Shown one piece after another: positions 37,012-48,831 of a stretch of 64,000 bases of DNA (within the stretch, counting starts at the first letter, position 1; every line of letters starts with the position of its first letter). Position numbers and translations under genes: made by a program. Below the pieces are notes generated by a model. The model ran no database searches. It was not told the DNA's origin and saw only the letters and a list, made by a program, of their open reading frames with translations. Source of the DNA: Hofstenia miamia (taxonomy: Eukaryota; Xenacoelomorpha; Acoela). The stretch is from positions 933,170-997,169 of the forward strand of contig SCFE01000073.1 of assembly GCA_004352715.1 (NCBI GenBank). Reading direction: 5' to 3'.

Positions 37012-39067
37012 ATGGCAGTTTCTACTCACTCTGCAGATTATGTTTATTTGGTAGGCTTTACTTCTGATCGAATTACTGGTGTAAACTCCTACTCTACAAC
37101 AAGCTTTATCTCTATTTTTCTATTATACAAGAAAATAAAAACGTACACTGAGAAAAAGTGCAACAACAACAGTATCTGTTTGTTTCGAGTTTTCGAATTG
37201 AGCTCAACTCCCAACAACCACGAAACAGCATCAATTTCTTGTCTTGAAAAATTCTATGAAACGAAGGAGGTTCAACCTCAAGACTAAGGAGGCTGATTTT
37301 ATGAAATCTTTGATCAAGATTTTCAATTTGAGGCGGAGCGTCTACATGTTAATCATCAGATGAAGTTCATGCGCCCTACCAACCGTCAAATAAGACTCGT
37401 CCTATCAACATTGTGAGTCCTGAGGTTGCAGCGGCACTTGATCGATTCAAAGTAAGTGACACAATGGCAGTTTACAACATTGCATCTATTTCAAAATCCT
37501 TAGCACATGATCCTCAGACAGTTGCACTGAATCGATGGACTGTTCGTCGATGTTGCATCAAAAATCGTGCAGCGCTAGTAGAAATAATGAAAGACATACA
37601 GATGGCAAAAGAACCGCTTGTAGTTCATTGGGATGAAAAATTGCTTCCTGTTACATGTTAAAGTCAAGAGAGGGTGTCTTGCTTAGCTATTCTCACTTCA
37701 AACACAAAGGGTTATAAGCATCTTTTGAGTATTCCGAAATTACCAAATGGAAGTGGAGAATTGATTGCAACAGCGGTTGTGATTACTTTAATACAGTATC
37801 AGATCGAAAACGGCGTTATAGCCATGTCCTTTGATACCGCAGCAACCAACACCGGAGTTAACAGTGGTGCATGTGTGCTTTTTACAAAAAAAGCTTGGAA
37901 CCAGAACTCCTCCATTTAGCTTGCCGCCATCATATTCTCGAAATCCTTTTGAGTAGTTTTCAACTTTCTTTTTCCTGCATTATCTGGGCCTGACATCGAA
38001 ATGTTCAAACGATTTCAATGTGAATGGCATGACATTGCTCATGATCACTTTGACGATGGTCATTCTGATATGAAAACCAAAGCAAATTCTCACACAATCA
38101 AAGCTTACTTAATCAAGCATTGTGCTTTGCAGCTGAATCGATTGAAAAGTTACAGACTCACAAAGACTACAGAGAGCTACTTGAGCTTGTCATCATTTAT
38201 ATGGTTGGAATGCCACCACTTGGTACCCGCATAAGATCTCTTGGACCTATACACAGAGCTCGAAGGATGGCAAAGGCCCTTTACTCACTAAAAGTATTCA
38301 TGTTCTGTTCTCAAATTTACATGAACTGCAATGAAATTCAAGCTCTTTGAAGGTTGAATGTCTTCATTTGCCTTGTGTATTCTGAAACGCGGTTCAGTGC
38401 TCCACAATCTGTGCAAGCACTGCTCAATGATTTGAGACGTCCAAAACATTTGAAAGAGTTTCGGCAGACCGATGCCTTCATTACCAATATCGCTCTGAAG
38501 GTCTAAATACGCCACATGTGGTATCTGAATGAAATCTTAGTTGGTCTCCCATTTTTTTGATGATCATGTGGACAATAAAATGAAGGCTAAAATGGTAGAT
38601 TCTCTAAAAAGAAATCCAGAATTGAGCAGAAGAAAGAAATTGCAAGCAATACCATCAAGCAATTGAGTGAATGGCTTCAAATATGGATATCTGACTTTGT
38701 CAACTCCAATACTTTGACTTTTTTTCAAATTCTCAAAGTTCCAACAAATTGGTTTCAGAAAAACAAGGCGGGATTGAAACATGACCAATCTTTCCTTGAG
38801 GCGAAGCAAGTTGCTCCTGGCTTGACAGTGGTAAAAGACCATGAGGAACACGGAGTACGACTTGTGGAAGAATATGGTTCTATCCGTAAAAATGACGAAT
38901 CACAAAGGCAAGCACTATTGCAAATCATCACAACGCATCAGAAGAAGTTTCCAGACTCAAAAAAGGAACAATTTCTAAACTTTTTTGTAATGTTCTTATT
39001 CTCTTCATGTCAAACTACATGTGTTCTCAATTATTTATTTATGCATGAAAGATACATTACATTTTAA
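37012..39067 (+). pseudogene. Putative transposase of an uncharacterised invertebrate family (VHWD...SFDT...ACRHH)
   Basis: Four or five frame changes but nearly full coverage. From 37413: AAALDRFKVSDTMAVYNIAS, NRWTVRRC, PLVVHWDEKLLP (aspartate at about 37632), a stop at 37659, GYKHLLSIPKLPNGSGE, AMSFDTAATNTG (aspartate at about 37829) and GACVLF. After a slip in an A7 run come HLACRHHILE (37913-37942), SGPDIEMFKRFQ, YMVGMPPLGTRIRS, HMWYLNEILVGLPFFDDHV and finally an intact 38663-39067 frame with LTVVKDHEEHGVRLVEEYGS. Known only as multi-copy uncharacterised proteins in invertebrate genomes. The D...D...CxxH...E order resembles an RNase H-fold transposase such as hAT. Enclosure by TIRs supports transposase function. 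Whether the initial 37012-37287 frame belongs is uncertain. Confidence 0.75.
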
Positions 39068-39305
39068 AGTGCTGTTTATTTAATACAATTTTTTCTGAAT
39101 AATAGTTGGTTATTTAATGGTTACATTATATGGTATTACAATTGGATTCATTATAAGAGATTATATGTTACACTGAACGTGGACGATTCTAAAACTGTAA
39201 GTTTTAACTAAGCTTACTGACAAGAAATACGCAACACAACAGGTGCTACTAACATAAATACGGATTGCAGTGTTCTAATTACTTATAAAATCTTATCATT
39301 AGCTC

Positions 39306-39467
39306 ATAGCACTTTAAGTAAAAAATTCAGAATCTGTGATATCAATGAGGCATGGGTTAAACACTTCAAAATGAAATGAAATCTTGCAAGGTGGTATTTT
39401 AAATTCATTGTCATATTTCTGGAAGGTGTCTTTTAGGAGTATCAATTTTTTTTATTTGAGCACCGCC

Positions 39468-39471
<4 letters not shown>
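39306..39471 (-). repeat. Right terminal inverted repeat
   Basis: Pairs with 36618-36783; outer end reads GCCCTAA followed by a TA tract (to about 39502). Confidence 0.8.
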
Positions 39472-39505
<34 letters not shown>

Positions 39506-39629
39506 CATTTTTATATTCATTTTTATATTTAGCAATCAAGTCTGATGGCGAAGACTGATTAGACATTAATTTACTGTAATTTTACTGTAATTTAATCATA
39601 ATTTAGTTTATTTAGGTAGACAAGAAAGT

Positions 39630-39999
39630 TTCTCTTGAAATGCTGATCAGTTTTATTGATTTTAATTAATTTTAATTTACATGATTAAAACAGTTTACAT
39701 TATATTAATTGTTTTGCTTAGATGTTGTAACTACTTCATTCACACTAGAGTTGCAGAAATGTTCTCTATATTCAAGTTAGTCAAAAAATTGATTGTTATT
39801 TACAATATATTTTAGGCAATTTTTGAAAATTAGTTTCTCATTACATCTTTTAGTGCAAATTCAAAACCCACTGTGAATTTCATTAGTAACTGTCAACCCA
39901 TTTTCTTTTATTGCCATGCAAATATAGTAAGGCCAATTTTAAATATTTTATAAGATATTACTTAAACTAATTTACACAATGATCAGCATTTCAAGAGAA
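39630..39999. repeat. 20-bp perfect inverted repeat bracketing 370 bp
   Basis: ttctcttgaaatgctgatca (39630-39649) is exactly complementary to tgatcagcatttcaagagaa (39980-39999). The 330-bp interior is AT-rich and non-coding. Size and ends fit a MITE, but the flanks show no target duplication. Confidence 0.65.
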
Positions 40000-40362
40000 T
40001 TTGACAATGGTAATTTTTTATACAATCTATAATAAATTGAATTTAGTGCAATATGATGGATTGCTCAAGTGCACACTTGGTATTAATGCTATGTTATATG
40101 CATTAAATTATTTTAAGCTTGTTCATAGAATTCTTTTATGCCATAAATATTTCATTTGTACATGATTGAGGCAACTGCACATTTTAGTATTATTGCTAAT
40201 TTGCAACTAATGTAATATCATTGAACTATGGAATATAAAATTTTCAAAATAGTTATTAGTTAAATTTTGCTGATTTACTATATATTTTATAATGTCTTAA
40301 CTAGGGTGTATTTTGATTATTTTCCTATATGAATATAGATGGCAAGTTGGCTATTTTGTTAA

Positions 40363-40467
40363 ATTGCATTTTGGTGGTATTTTTGTGATTGTGCCACGTG
40401 GCACTTTGGTGGCATTTTTGTTATTTTGTTATTTGGCAAAAATGAACAATATTTACCAAAATGCAAT
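40363..40467. repeat. Nested palindromes
   Basis: attgcattttggt (40363-40375) pairs with accaaaatgcaat (40455-40467). Between them is the 14-bp perfect palindrome gtgccacgtggcac (40391-40404), plus repeated ggtggcatttttg-type phrases whose complement recurs near 40497. Possible hairpin MITE core. Confidence 0.6.
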
Positions 40468-40499
40468 GTAAATTCTAAGTGAAAGTGCAATGTAATGCC

Positions 40500-41590
40500 A
40501 CAAAAATGCCATGTATATTGCACCGGTGATACTACAGTAGGCTCCAGAATTTCTCAAACTGAAAGAATGATAATTTATAATGGCCAGTTTATATATCAGC
40601 TTGGGGTCTTGAAACCACCCCCTCCTCAAACCTGCCACTGCATTCAAGCTGATCTGACCCAAATCCAATACAACTTGCACACAAATTTATTCTAATTTGT
40701 AATAAATGTGGACAAGCAAACTGTAATTTTGACATTAATTATTGTATTCCTCTAGTGGCAAATGTGCATCATGTCATTCATTTGAAAATGTTTCCCTAAT
40801 AATATTTGAATTGAAATCAAATTTATATTTTTAAGTATTTGTTTGCATTTTAATAAATTTCTTGTAACACTGAAAGTTTGGTTTTTTTCAAGTTATCATT
40901 AGATTTATTGTATGTGAATTCTAAACTAATGTGTGATTGGAGCCTATCTGGAGTTGTGCTGCCATGTATTGCCATGTAAATCAGCTCAAGGTTCTACACA
41001 GGGACATAAGCCTTCTCTTTGAGGGAGTTTAGTTTTTTCATTTCATTAATGTTTAAATTTTATGATTAAATTCTTGCCTCACTTTTGCTGTAATTTCCAT
41101 GTGAATATTAAATCCTTTTTACTTACTCAATTACATATTAATACAACTCCCTGCAATGTCTTCTCAATCATTGCTAATATTTAAAATGCTTTGTTGAAAG
41201 AGTATGGTTGTGTTTCTCATGTTAATTGTGTATCAAATGGTGAATGGAATCTTTCTGCCTACTCAATAGTAGATGATAGTACATTTGAATGGAATAACTT
41301 GGTATTGGCCATGGTTATACTATATACTAACCCTAATGATGCTAGATGGTGACTAACAACTGTGTAAAGAATTAACCTTTGAAACTGATTATTAACTTTT
41401 TTATGTTGTTCTTATAAATAAGAAACTTCAACACCTCATTGAAATTGTAAGTTATTGTTAAGTATTAAAAATCTTCAATGAAAATTTCCAATTTTACAAA
41501 TGAAAAACTAACTCTTTCAGAACTTATACCTTAAGGAAAACCTCTAATTTTTTTGTGTGCAATACTAAAATACTCCTCTCTCCTAACCAT
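40500..41590. other. Intergenic or upstream region of the gypsy relic, no gene
   Basis: No coding motif. If the gypsy element below kept a 5' LTR it should lie here, but no sequence matching any downstream repeat was found. Confidence 0.5.
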
Positions 41591-41592
41591 TT

Positions 41593-44500
41593 ATGTTTAT
41601 TGAAAGAAAAATGCCAACTTTTTATACTGCCACCATCTTGAAAGCCTTAAACAAATCAGAATTCATTGAGTTAGTACTGGAACTAAGCAAAAGACTTACT
41701 AAGTTAGAAAACCAACAACATGCTGCTCAAACTAAACCAACTTTCAGTAGCCAAAGACAATTAAAATATAATTATGTATCCCAACAACATTTTACTAATT
41801 TTTAAGTTTTATTAGAGAAAACTTAAATGTATCTCAAGCTAACATGCTAGAAACTATTTCTAATCTCATACAACCAGTCACTAACAGTAATTGTAATCCA
41901 CGAGCAAGCTCAGTACCTCAATATACAGAAATCAATCATTTAATGATACCATCCTCTCCACTACCTAGTCTGTCCACTATCAGATATATGATATCACCAT
42001 CACCAATGTGATCAACTCCACAAGTCACATTTGATACCAAATCTAAAAAACACATATCTATGTTACCTGATCAACCTCTAAAGTCAGATATTAAATTACT
42101 GAAAATGCCACAGTATTTCACTGGAAAATTTGATATAAAAAGCCAAATGTTCTGTGAAAGGTTTATTCTTTTTTAAATTTACCTAGTCCAGCAACATGGG
42201 ACAAAAGAAAAAGGAAGCACACAGCTCCCACTTTTTGAAGGTCAAGCTCTCCAGGTTTACCTAAATTTGGATGCTGTGATTAAAACTGACTTTGATGAAT
42301 TAACTGAAGCTATGGCTAATCAATTTGATGACAAATGTACTCAAAACTATACAAGATGCAGTTATATAGCTGTAAGTTAGAAAACATTATTATAAACAAG
42401 ATTTAAACTTGTATTTTCATGTTAGACTGCCTCAAAATATGAAAAATTGATTTGAGAACAAATTTGACATTGATGATGATGTTCAAACATTAATCAATAA
42501 AGCAGTCAATATTCAGCAAATGCTAGAGAACAATGAAAGAATGAATTGGCAACAAAGAACACCAGCACAGCACAATGACAACAACAACAATTTATCAAAA
42601 AAAGAGTTGGTACAGAAAACTCTAGAAGAAAAACCCATAAACCATTTTTTTTGTTAAATGCCAACAATGTGGAGAGAAAAACCAAAAAAGACTGTAAAAC
42701 TGTAATTTATGTTGTAAAAGATGAAGGATTTTACACAGGCAAAGACATAGAATTGAGGGAAGAACATTGTGATGATGATTTAAACTAGAAAGGGTGATGC
42801 TTCAGACCAAGCAAGCAAGATCTTTTTTAAAACAATTTATTGCACAGAAATTTGATCCCAATAACAATAAACAGTTGCAATTTAAAAGCTATTGTCAATA
42901 CAGGAGCTTTGATAACCATCATGGCCGACACTTGTGTAAATAACATAGGATGGACAAGAGATAACAAAACAAAAAAGATAAGTCAAGATTAATCAATATA
43001 TCAGGAGATTACATAAACATTAAAGGATTAGTGAAACATGCTTTTATTACAATCCAAAATGTGAAATTTCAGCAGAATGTCCATATCATCAATATCAACC
43101 TCTACCATTTAGAATAATATTAGGAAGAGTCTTCTTAACAGAAAACAACTGTTTAATAAACTAGAGGAACTATTAAACAATAGAATCATCAGACACAGTA
43201 AACATCCATACACCTCACCAACCACATTCACAAAACTAGGTGATAAATTTTGACTTTGCATTGATTTCCACAGTCTCAAAAACATCACAAAGAAAGATGC
43301 ATATCCACTCCCTAGAATTGATGATATACTGGGCAATGCAGCTCAATTCAAACTATCTTCAATGCTAGATCTTTTCAAAGCCTATTGGCAGGATCCAATG
43401 TGAGAAAAGGACATAGATGAAACTGCTTTTATTACTCAATATAGTCTGTTTGAGTGGTTATATATGACCTTTGCAATGCACCCGTCACATTTCAATGATA
43501 CATTACAAAGATACTACTAAATGGAAAACATTCTTAGATAAAGGAATTGCTGCATACATTGATGATATCCTCATTTGATCAAGTAATGTCAACAAACACT
43601 AGTCAATTGATACTGCACTAAAACTTCTGAACAAAGCCAGACTACAGATAAACACCAAAAATTGCATTATCACAAAGAAAAAGGTGAGATTCCTTGGCAG
43701 AAACTTTACAGCTGGAAACACTACTATCAAAGTGCAATTCCAAGAAATGCAGACATAAGGACAGGAACAAGGAGAACACAGAGAATTCCACTTTATCCTG
43801 TTTTGCCAGTACAAAGAGTTACCAGACATAAACACTAATAGAAATGGCAAACCAATATTACTGACATTATCAATAAGAGTCAAAGCAATATATTTGCTAA
43901 AAAGTTACAATTAATCTACAAACTAAATATGAAATATATAATAATAATAAATTTGTGTGTGTGTCTATGTATGTGGTGAGCTCAATGTAAAAAATCAGTA
44001 AATGTCTTTAGCATGTTTGTGTCTCTGATTGTATTTTGTTGATGTAAAAAGAGAAATAATAGCACAAGAGATAGCAAATGCAGAATAGAACAACATTGTA
44101 TTTAAACAAATCATCCAAAGAATTGAAAAGCTAAACCATCTAATAGACAGCATTGCCATGCACCACTATAAGAAATATAAGTGGAAACTTATTGAAAGTG
44201 GAATACTATGAGCATGCTCAACATCACACAACTGTATAGGTCTACTAGAATATTACCAACACAATGTAATAAAGAAGATCCATGTGAAATGCCATAAAGG
44301 CATTTATCAAATGGAAATCACTTTCCACAAGAATTTTGTAGCAATGCAGTTAAGAAGAAAAATAGAAGATTTCATTAACAAATGCCAGTCATGCATCCTA
44401 CTCAAGAGGGATAGATTTCCTGGTCAATGAATATCATTGGAAACAATATGAGCTGATCATTCTAACCAAATCATAAATACAGACATAGAACAACTATTGA

Positions 44501-45290
44501 AAGATGATGAAGGCTACACATATGTATTATTAATGCTAGACAATTTACTAACTACAGCAAAATGGTCCTGTTATGCAACATAAAGTCGCAGACAACAGCT
44601 GATTCAATAATAAAGAAATGTTTCTGCATGTTTAGACCTATGCAACAGCTCTTCACAGAACAGGGAAAACAATTTGAAAGCAACTTGCATCAAACATTAT
44701 CAAAGTGGAAATAATACATAGTCACACAAAAATAAACCATCCTAATGCTAATGGAGCCATTGAATGAACAATTAAGCCAAACTATGCTGAAGCTAGTGTG
44801 AACAATGACATCCCATTTAAGAGAAACAAATTGGAGTCAAGTCCTACCAATGATGGAGTACTTTTATAATACATCAACACAAGCCACCACAAAGCCATAT
44901 TTGGAGATACGGCTCCTACACTGGTATCAATGCTATTCCAAGGATACTCTGATAAAATCAACAATGATTATGTCACCAACTAATCAAGAAAATGAATATC
45001 ACAAACAAAATTATGTGCACAAACACTGAAAAAAGTATGATATGACAACAATGTTACTTCAACAGGAAAATCTATGGGGAGATTCATAAGCCTGGTGACA
45101 AGGTGTACATCTGTACACACCTGGCACAGTAATAAATAAAAAACAAGTCTGGAAATTAGCCTTTCATTGGGATGGTCAACACAATAATGAAAGATCTCCC
45201 TCATAACAACTACAATCTGGGAAATAAAAGTATAACTCACATTTAAACATTAAAAGGATACCTCACAATATTGATCATGCAGAGTAAATA
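41593..45290 (+). pseudogene. Ty3/gypsy LTR retrotransposon gag-pol relic
   Basis: Domains in order on the plus strand, with many stops. Gag-like: FIELVLELSKRLTKLE near 41665, a KMPQYFTGKFD phrase near 42100, and a degraded zinc knuckle CQQCGEKNQ near 42665. Protease: IVNTGALITIMAD near 42891, with the catalytic aspartate codon changed to asparagine (42897-42899). Reverse transcriptase: CIDFHSLKNITKKDAYPL near 43258, DILGNAAQFK, ETAFITQYSLFEWLY near 43415 and AYIDDIL near 43553, the catalytic box. Integrase: a zinc-binding HKG...FHKNFVAM...NKCQSC segment near 44295-44400 and a core start with DIEQLL and YVLLMLDN near 44483-44545, followed by a GDKVYI phrase near 45098. The coding strand is strikingly A-rich and T-poor. 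Inactive; no LTR pair of its own was found. Confidence 0.85.
43890..44090 (+). other. T/G-rich interruption inside the gypsy relic
   Basis: Between the reverse transcriptase and integrase parts, base composition switches to T-rich with a gtgtgtgtgtct run (43954-43965). No pol motif is visible here. RNase H should occupy this area, so part of pol has been replaced or has decayed. Confidence 0.4.
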
Positions 45291-47840
45291 ACCTAAATAT
45301 ATTCAAGTTAGTTCAGGATGAAAATTATGAACATTACCTTATGCCAGGATATACTGTAATTCACAAAGATTATTTTGATAACAAGTATAAATGTAAATTA
45401 AATTCTCTAGTCTGAATATACACACAGTATCTAAACATATTGCTAAATATAATGTTAATTATAAGGATTGGGAAATTAACATAGCTACTTTTCCTTTACA
45501 TAACAGTTACAATGAAATGCAGAAGCTGTTCTTATAAGCCTGAAGAGGGGCTCTTATCAGCCTTCTGAGTCTGCATCTGTATCTGGTTGCAGGTCACTCT
45601 CAGGCACCTACAGTGCACTTGACTCAACATCTGATGTCTCTAGTTGCAGGTCACTTTCAGCTACCAAAAATGAGACCTTGGCTGAATCAAAATCATCTTC
45701 CCACTCACAACCTCACAAATGAGTGGGCATTTCAACCTTTTCAAAATAAAAAATTCCATCTGAATCCACATCCAAAACTAGCAGTTGCCAGTCACAAAGA
45801 TTTGCAACACACAAAGCAAAAATTTCAACAGTGGATGGTGAACTGCTACACCCCTATTTTATTATTACAAAAAGAAGCAGATACTTAACAACACATAATC
45901 TTTTGGCAGAGACTCAATATTTGACATACTAACAATTGGTGAAAATCAAGTTGACTGCAAAAAAATACCTATTATGATAGATGCTGCTAAACAGCCAAAA
46001 GTCAACACTATCATATTTTATGCACCTTCTATGATGGAAAAACTTAGCAGAGAGTACTTCCAAAAAATTGTTCACATTGCATTTGATGCAAACTTCTAGC
46101 TAAAAAACTTACTAAAACTGATAAAAAATATAAGTGCTTGCAAATCAACTGAACTGATCAATATGGACTGGGAAACACTGAACCTAGTGTACATACTGAA
46201 AGAAAAGAATAGATTGAATATTAAAATGGTGCAATGAATTAACCTAGTGCTAGTTGAGGCTCACACATTGGAGATCTTGGCTAACTTTATCTATGTGGAA
46301 ATACAAAACCTAATTCCCAACACAATCCTTGATTTGGAATCATACCTAAAGTTGTTCTTCACTATAAAGTAAAACACACTGCCAAGAACCACTGTAGAAA
46401 AATAATGTCTCCATCACAAAATGGATACTTATTGATATTCTACTATACAGATTCATGCCTCAATATCACATCATAATGGATTAAAGACTAGCAATAGATA
46501 TGATGTTTCAGTCATAAACTTATGAGATAATTGATCCTGACAACTCTCAAATAAACATTACTTCAATCAAATGCAGATATGATAAATGAATGCTGGACAA
46601 TGCTGAAAGCAACTCAACATAACCAAGAATGATGACCACTCATTAATATTGATTCACCATTTAATACATACAACAATGCCATCAAATCATTACACAACAA
46701 CATACACAAAGCAGCTGAGTATGGATATAAAGAAGATTTTCAACAAGTTAATTTCACTGACAACTAAAATCCTGTAATTAATGCAACAGCAGCTGAATGG
46801 ATAATCTTGGTTTTCTTAATGGGAAACTCCAATCTAGAAATCCCCATTATTAAAAGCAAGCAGCAACAATTGACACAGAAAGAATCATTTGAAATTACAA
46901 TTGTCCTGATATCACAAAAGCTAAAAAATTGGCTCTTACAAGCCACAATGTTAGCAACATCGCCTCTTAAAGAATATCAACAACCTTCTAACAAATATGA
47001 AAAACACATCCTACATGTTACAAACAAGGAGAGTCTGTTAGGAAGAGCCTAACCAATTATTCTCAACAACAACCTGGGAATTCATGAAGGAAATCTCAAA
47101 ATTTTTCACCCATACACACTCATAAATCATGTGGTGTGCCACAGACAAAAGCCACCTTCAACAGTATTCCAGCACCTACTGCCTGTTCTTAACTGATATG
47201 CTACTAGTCAGACCAGCACTTGGTACTCAGCTGTACTTACAGATGTGCAGAAATCACAACATAAGAGATAACAACCAAAAATTTTTCAAATATCTTCATA
47301 CATCATATCCTGAAATTACCTACAGTATCATCAATATCAAAGAGAAAACAACTAGCATTCATGATCACTTCTAGCTGATATGCATCATAAATCTCAAATG
47401 AAAACCAGCAATCACTTGGCAGAATAGAAACATCTCTTATCCACAACAACCATACAACTATCTTGAAGAATTAAAGAAAAGATTGAACAAATGATGAATG
47501 AGAAAATATCAAGAGTAAAAAACATATCACAACTTACATGGATATGAGCTGAAGACCAAGATCTCCTCCAAGATAGAAAGCTTCTGAACAATAAGGAACA
47601 AATTAGTATAACACCTATTGAACACATGCCAGATAAAATGTCAGACGTCAAATTAATAAGAATGAATCTCTTCACAGAAGCATAATCTAAAGATGAAATT
47701 GAAACATTGATGTGCCCTAATCAGCAAATTGCTTTTGATAACAAATGTGCCATCTCTTGATTTCTCATTCCCAGAAAAGTAAAAAAATCCTTACAAAAAA
47801 CTGTTCTGATTAGAAATATTATCTTCAATTACATAACAGT
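45291..47840 (+). pseudogene. Long degenerate coding-like region downstream of gypsy integrase, product unknown
   Basis: The A-rich, T-poor strand bias of the gypsy relic continues for 2.5 kb past the integrase. Reading pieces look protein-like: the QHLMSLVAGHFQLPKMRP frame (45613-45888); one frame with only a few stops at about 45905-46400 (IFDILTIGENQVDC, PKVNTIIFYAPSMMEKL, NLVYILKEKNRLN); SPFNTYNNAIKSLHNN near 46655; ATMLATSPLKEYQQPSNKYE near 46945; and 47129-47374. Position after pol is where some gypsy elements keep an env-like or extra ORF. I see no signal peptide, furin site or membrane segment that would support env, and I recognise no family. It could also be a second inserted element. 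Confidence 0.4.
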
Positions 47841-48150
47841 CAATTGTAATGTAATCTAATCATATGTGGTCAAATTAAGAAGAAAAAAGAAGAAACTAAG
47901 ACTGAATATTAAAATAAAATATTAATTGTACAAACATATGATTATGATTAATTAATTATTTGTAAAATTATAGTGCAGTAATTTTTGATATTAATTAATT
48001 TGGCAAAAAGGCACTAGACCTAAATCGCAACTGCTAATTAAGGCAGAAGTGCGTCATCGGCAGACGAAAGAAAATTAAAGCATTTGAAATTGTCAACAAC
48101 TGAAATTAGCAGGTACTAGTCAAATATTTGATTGTTTGTTATTTTTTCAC

Positions 48151-48158
48151 TATAAAAA
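48151..48158 (+). promoter_or_regulatory. TATA-like box in LTR A
   Basis: tataaaaa within cactataaaaattgtgt, conserved in LTR B at 56186-56193. Position about 310 bp into the LTR fits a U3 promoter. Confidence 0.45.
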
Positions 48159-48324
48159 TTGTGTGATTGATCATTTTGGTGATGAATTGAATTTACTGGA
48201 TTTACTTTACGTTTTTGTATCAGGTTATTTTATTAATTAGAATGGAAAGCTAAACATTTGAGCACTCGGGTATTCTAGACGGTGGTTCACGACTCCAGTT
48301 AACGGGTGCAGTCGTGTATAGCCG

Positions 48325-48831
48325 GTGCTTACCCGAGGTGCTCATAGGTTAGGTATAAGGATAGGGGTTTTTACTCGTATTAGCTTTCCTATCATTCGTT
48401 GTTCATATTACTGTATTTATTACATTATGCTATTACATCTAGCTACATTAGGAAATTACAAAATCTGTTTGCGTTATCTTGAACAGAGTTTATTACATAT
48501 GATTACTAGTGGACTGACGGACTATCAATTCATCCCTTTCGCTGTGACCGTATTGATTGTTCACATGTACTCTAGGTCAGCATGTAATTATTTATATGTA
48601 AGGTTATTATATGTACGAACTCATAACAAGCTACTGCATCCCGGTTGCGAGATTCCTTTATTAGACAAATTCATTGATAACAAGAACAATCAATACATTA
48701 AATTAGTAAGGTATCACACATTATCACTATTGTACTCATGCACACTATTCCATTACACTGAGTCATCTGAGTTGTGGTTGGTGTCTCTATCGATGTGCCA
48801 GTATCGCATGGAAATGCTCGTTGTAGCGTAG
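48325..48831 (+). CDS. ORF inside the LTR, unknown product
   Basis: Open for 168 codons from a GTG; the first ATG is near 48426, giving about 134 codons ending MEMLVVA. The protein is hydrophobic and tyrosine/leucine-rich, with a stretch FIPFAVTVLIVHMYS that could span a membrane and a repeated theme of LLH/LRY. LTR B keeps the same frame, same stop and same length after its gap (213 bp with no indel), although the non-coding first third of the LTRs differs by many small indels. Substitutions include many amino-acid changes, so selection on the protein is not demonstrated. No known family. It may simply be a chance frame in a young repeat. Confidence 0.3.
   Translation: MLTRGAHRLGIRIGVFTRISFPIIRCSYYCIYYIMLLHLATLGNYKICLRYLEQSLLHMITSGLTDYQFIPFAVTVLIVHMYSRSACNYLYVRLLYVRTHNKLLHPGCEIPLLDKFIDNKNNQYIKLVRYHTLSLLYSCTLFHYTESSELWLVSLSMCQYRMEMLVVA

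Larger units (their letters stand above)
36618..39471 (+). mobile_element. DNA transposon of an uncharacterised family, about 2.85 kb, with 166-bp TIRs, nested in (TA)n
   Basis: Left end ttagggtgatgcaaaaataa and reverse-complemented right end ttagggcggtgctcaaataa align along about 166 bp (36618-36783 against 39306-39471) at roughly 70% identity. The shared inner landmarks include ttgat, acagaaatgtgaca/ccagaaatatgaca, accaccctt/accaccttg, and tttaagcctagcctcat/tttaacccatgcctcat. TATATATA lies immediately outside both ends, so the target was a TA microsatellite and the duplication length cannot be resolved. Between the TIRs is a decayed transposase-like gene on the plus strand. This is the most complete element in the window. 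Confidence 0.8.
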
